This document shows positions 38,398 to 39,743 of a stretch of 39,743 nt of DNA, piece by piece. Below the pieces are notes generated by a model that was not told the DNA's origin, did no database searches, and saw only the letters and a list, made by a program, of their open reading frames with translations. The stretch covers positions 1-39,743 of the forward strand of contig CAUVKI010000014.1 of NCBI GenBank assembly GCA_963552605.1, read 5' to 3'. Within the stretch, counting starts at the first letter, position 1, and each line of letters begins with the position of its first letter. The stretch is from CAUVKI01 sp963552605 (GTDB lineage Bacteria; Bacillota; Clostridia; Tissierellales; Peptoniphilaceae). The position numbers and the translations under genes were made by a program.

Positions 38398-38453
38398 AAA
38401 CGCACGAAAAATAACACCAACCAAATTCCTATATCAAATCAAAAAAACATCAT
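38398..38453 (-). repeat. Dispersed promoter-linked repeat, copy C
   Basis: Same element as at 16995 and 26086, with CGAAAAATAA, CCAACCAAATTCCTA and AAATCAAAAAAACATCAT. It lies upstream of the cob promoter in the same phase as the other copies. The rest of 38454-38604 holds the putative plus-strand promoter (TATAAT at 38580-38585) and nothing else I recognise. Confidence 0.85.
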
Positions 38454-38604
38454 AGATATGAAAAAAATTCTCATTTAATCCGTTGTTAATTGGAATAAAA
38501 AAAACAAAACGGTATATAACATCGAGTTGGATTATGCTAAATTAACACATAATAATTCTTTGGAATTGTTGGGGAATACTATAATATTTAGGAGGTTGTT
38601 AATA

Positions 38605-39195
38605 ATGACTCAAAAGAAACTTCAGGCGAAAGATTTTATCACGATCGGAATTTTTACTGCAATCCTTTGGGTTGTACAAATGGTCATAATGTATATGGGA
38701 TTTCTTTCGCCATTTATTGTAGCAGGGTATGCTATACTAATTCCGATTGTTACAGCGATTCCTATGATGCTATACTACGCAAGAATAGAAAAATTTGGTA
38801 TGTTGACGATTACCTCTGTGATTGTAGCAATATTATTGTTTATCTTCGGAATGGGTTTCACCGGAGCACCGATATGTATTATAGCAGGACTAATTGCCGA
38901 CTTGGTTGCAAAATCAGGTAATTACAAGAGCCGGAAAAAGACAGTCATTAGTTACGGTGTATTTAGTCTTTGGGTTGTCGCAAGTTATCTTCCGCTTGTG
39001 CTCACAGCAGATTCCTACAAACAAAGTCTGTTGAAAGGTGGATATGATTCATCTTTTGTTAATACATTGTTTACGCTTGTAACCCCTAAAACATATCCGA
39101 TTATTATTGTTATCTGCTTTATAAGCGGTATAATTGGAGCATTTATCGGGAGAGCGGTGGTAAAGAAAAATTTTGAAAAAGCAGGGATAGTATAA
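38605..39195 (+). CDS. ECF transporter S component, MptD/Trep_Strep family
   Basis: Encodes 196 residues from ATG 38605, chosen because TAGGAGG is ten bases upstream and TATAAT precedes it; an earlier in-frame start lies in the promoter region. Five or six membrane spans are visible (GIFTAILWVVQMVIMYMGF, then FIVAGYAILIPIVTAIPMM). The start KLQAKDFITIGIF and the span with GFTGAPICIIAGLIADLVAK fit the MptD/Trep_Strep S-component family. Such proteins give an energy-coupling-factor importer its substrate specificity; the vitamin or metal is not known. It is followed directly by EcfT. Confidence 0.85.
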   Translation: MTQKKLQAKDFITIGIFTAILWVVQMVIMYMGFLSPFIVAGYAILIPIVTAIPMMLYYARIEKFGMLTITSVIVAILLFIFGMGFTGAPICIIAGLIADLVAKSGNYKSRKKTVISYGVFSLWVVASYLPLVLTADSYKQSLLKGGYDSSFVNTLFTLVTPKTYPIIIVICFISGIIGAFIGRAVVKKNFEKAGIV

Positions 39196-39743
39196 ATGAA
39201 AAAGGTAAACAGAAAAAGAGAGATAACTAGCTTGCTACATCTTGATCCTCGAAGCAAACTTCTTATTTTGGTGTTGTTTTCTGTTGTGGTGATGATTGAC
39301 GTTGTGGATGGTCCGGCTTACATAGTCCGGATCATCATGACGTTTATTCCTGTTTTTCTTGTATGTTTGGAAGGGAAAATACACATTGGAGCACGTTTTA
39401 CAATTTTGTTTATCGCAGCATCATTATTACAAAACTATACACAGCAGAATATAGGTGGCATTTCGAGAATGTTAGTTTTATTCTTGTGCTATATGATTAC
39501 ACAATTTGCACCAGTAATGATTACAGTTTGGTACTGCATTTCTACTACAAAAATAAGTGAATTCATGGCAGCAATGAACCGTATGCATGCACCGCAAGGA
39601 TTGTCAATTTCCATAGCAGTCATGATGCGCTTTTTCCCGACATTAGCAGAGGAATACCGTTCTATTCGGGATGCAATGAAAATGAGAGGAGTTCAGTTTG
39701 GAGGTGGTAAGGCGACCAAAATGGTAACATATCGTCTAATTCC
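39196..39743 (+). CDS. Energy-coupling factor transporter transmembrane protein EcfT (3' end outside window)
   Basis: At least 182 codons run to the window edge from ATG 39196, which touches the upstream stop codon (TAAATG). The N-terminus (KREITSLLHLDPRSKLLIL) and the later PRG/ARG-type coupling-helix motif IRDAMKMRGVQFGG near residue 160 are typical of EcfT, with several membrane spans between. EcfT couples the ATPases to the S component encoded just before it. The ATPase genes presumably follow beyond the window. The frame is not closed here, so the true C-terminus is unknown. Confidence 0.88.
   Translation, partial: MKKVNRKREITSLLHLDPRSKLLILVLFSVVVMIDVVDGPAYIVRIIMTFIPVFLVCLEGKIHIGARFTILFIAASLLQNYTQQNIGGISRMLVLFLCYMITQFAPVMITVWYCISTTKISEFMAAMNRMHAPQGLSISIAVMMRFFPTLAEEYRSIRDAMKMRGVQFGGGKATKMVTYRLI

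Noticed and set aside
38258..38604. Cobalamin riboswitch in front of the cob operon
   Set aside because: I found no B12-box-like element or multi-helix layout on the minus strand, and the leader from the proposed start is only ~80 bases.

Overview
The window looks like a chromosomal segment of a low-GC Gram-positive anaerobe, most likely a Clostridia/Tissierellia-type Bacillota (Peptoniphilaceae-like). I cannot fix the genus from sequence alone. The supports are AT-rich coding sequence, strong AGGAGG ribosome sites, sigma-A type promoters with frequent extended -10 boxes, a one-piece ssrA gene whose tag ends in ALAA, BceAB-type and ECF-type transporters, and a partial anaerobe-style cobalamin pathway. 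Almost every gene from 8 kb to 38.3 kb is on the minus strand. Layout: 0-3.6 kb holds a small membrane protein, a secreted serpin, and a two-gene plus-strand operon of a DUF2520/PanG-like reductase and panB. 3.7-4.1 kb is tmRNA (minus strand), followed by oligoendopeptidase F. 6.0-8.0 kb is a DUF2089 regulator operon with a DUF4097 protein and a truncated tandem copy of the latter's N-terminus. 8.0-16.9 kb carries a secreted phosphodiester-glycosidase protein, an unusual 671-aa P-loop protein, an ArAE/FUSC membrane protein, and a three-gene operon (TPR protein, DUF2207 lipoprotein, 167-aa unknown). 17.0-26.1 kb is a complete type III-A CRISPR effector module: array 2, cas6, cas10, csm2, csm3, csm4, csm5, csm6, array 1, all read on the minus strand. 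It has no cas1/cas2. Each array has its own leader and promoter. 26.4-29.1 kb is a BceAB-type ABC transporter. 29.5-38.3 kb is one tightly overlapped operon: metalloprotease, cobQ, cbiB, cobO, cobD, cobT, cobU, cobS, cobC, phosphohexomutase, nicotinamidase-like hydrolase. The right end is the start of an ECF transporter (S component, then EcfT cut by the window edge). How the parts work together: Cas6 should cut transcripts of both arrays, Csm2-5 plus Cas10 form the interference complex, and Csm6 is the cyclic-oligoadenylate-activated RNase. The HD nuclease motif of Cas10 is degenerate while its GGDD cyclase motif and the Csm6 HEPN motif are intact, so defence probably runs through Csm3 target cleavage and Csm6. 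The cobalamin operon covers adenosylation, amidation, aminopropanol attachment and nucleotide-loop assembly, but its CobQ lacks the glutamine amidotransferase domain. The strongest unexplained signal is a ~57-bp dispersed repeat present three times in the same orientation. Each copy sits exactly 25 bp upstream of the -35 box of a good promoter: the TPR/DUF2207 operon, CRISPR array 2 with the cas operon, and the cobalamin operon. Two of these copies also bracket the CRISPR-Cas module as direct repeats.
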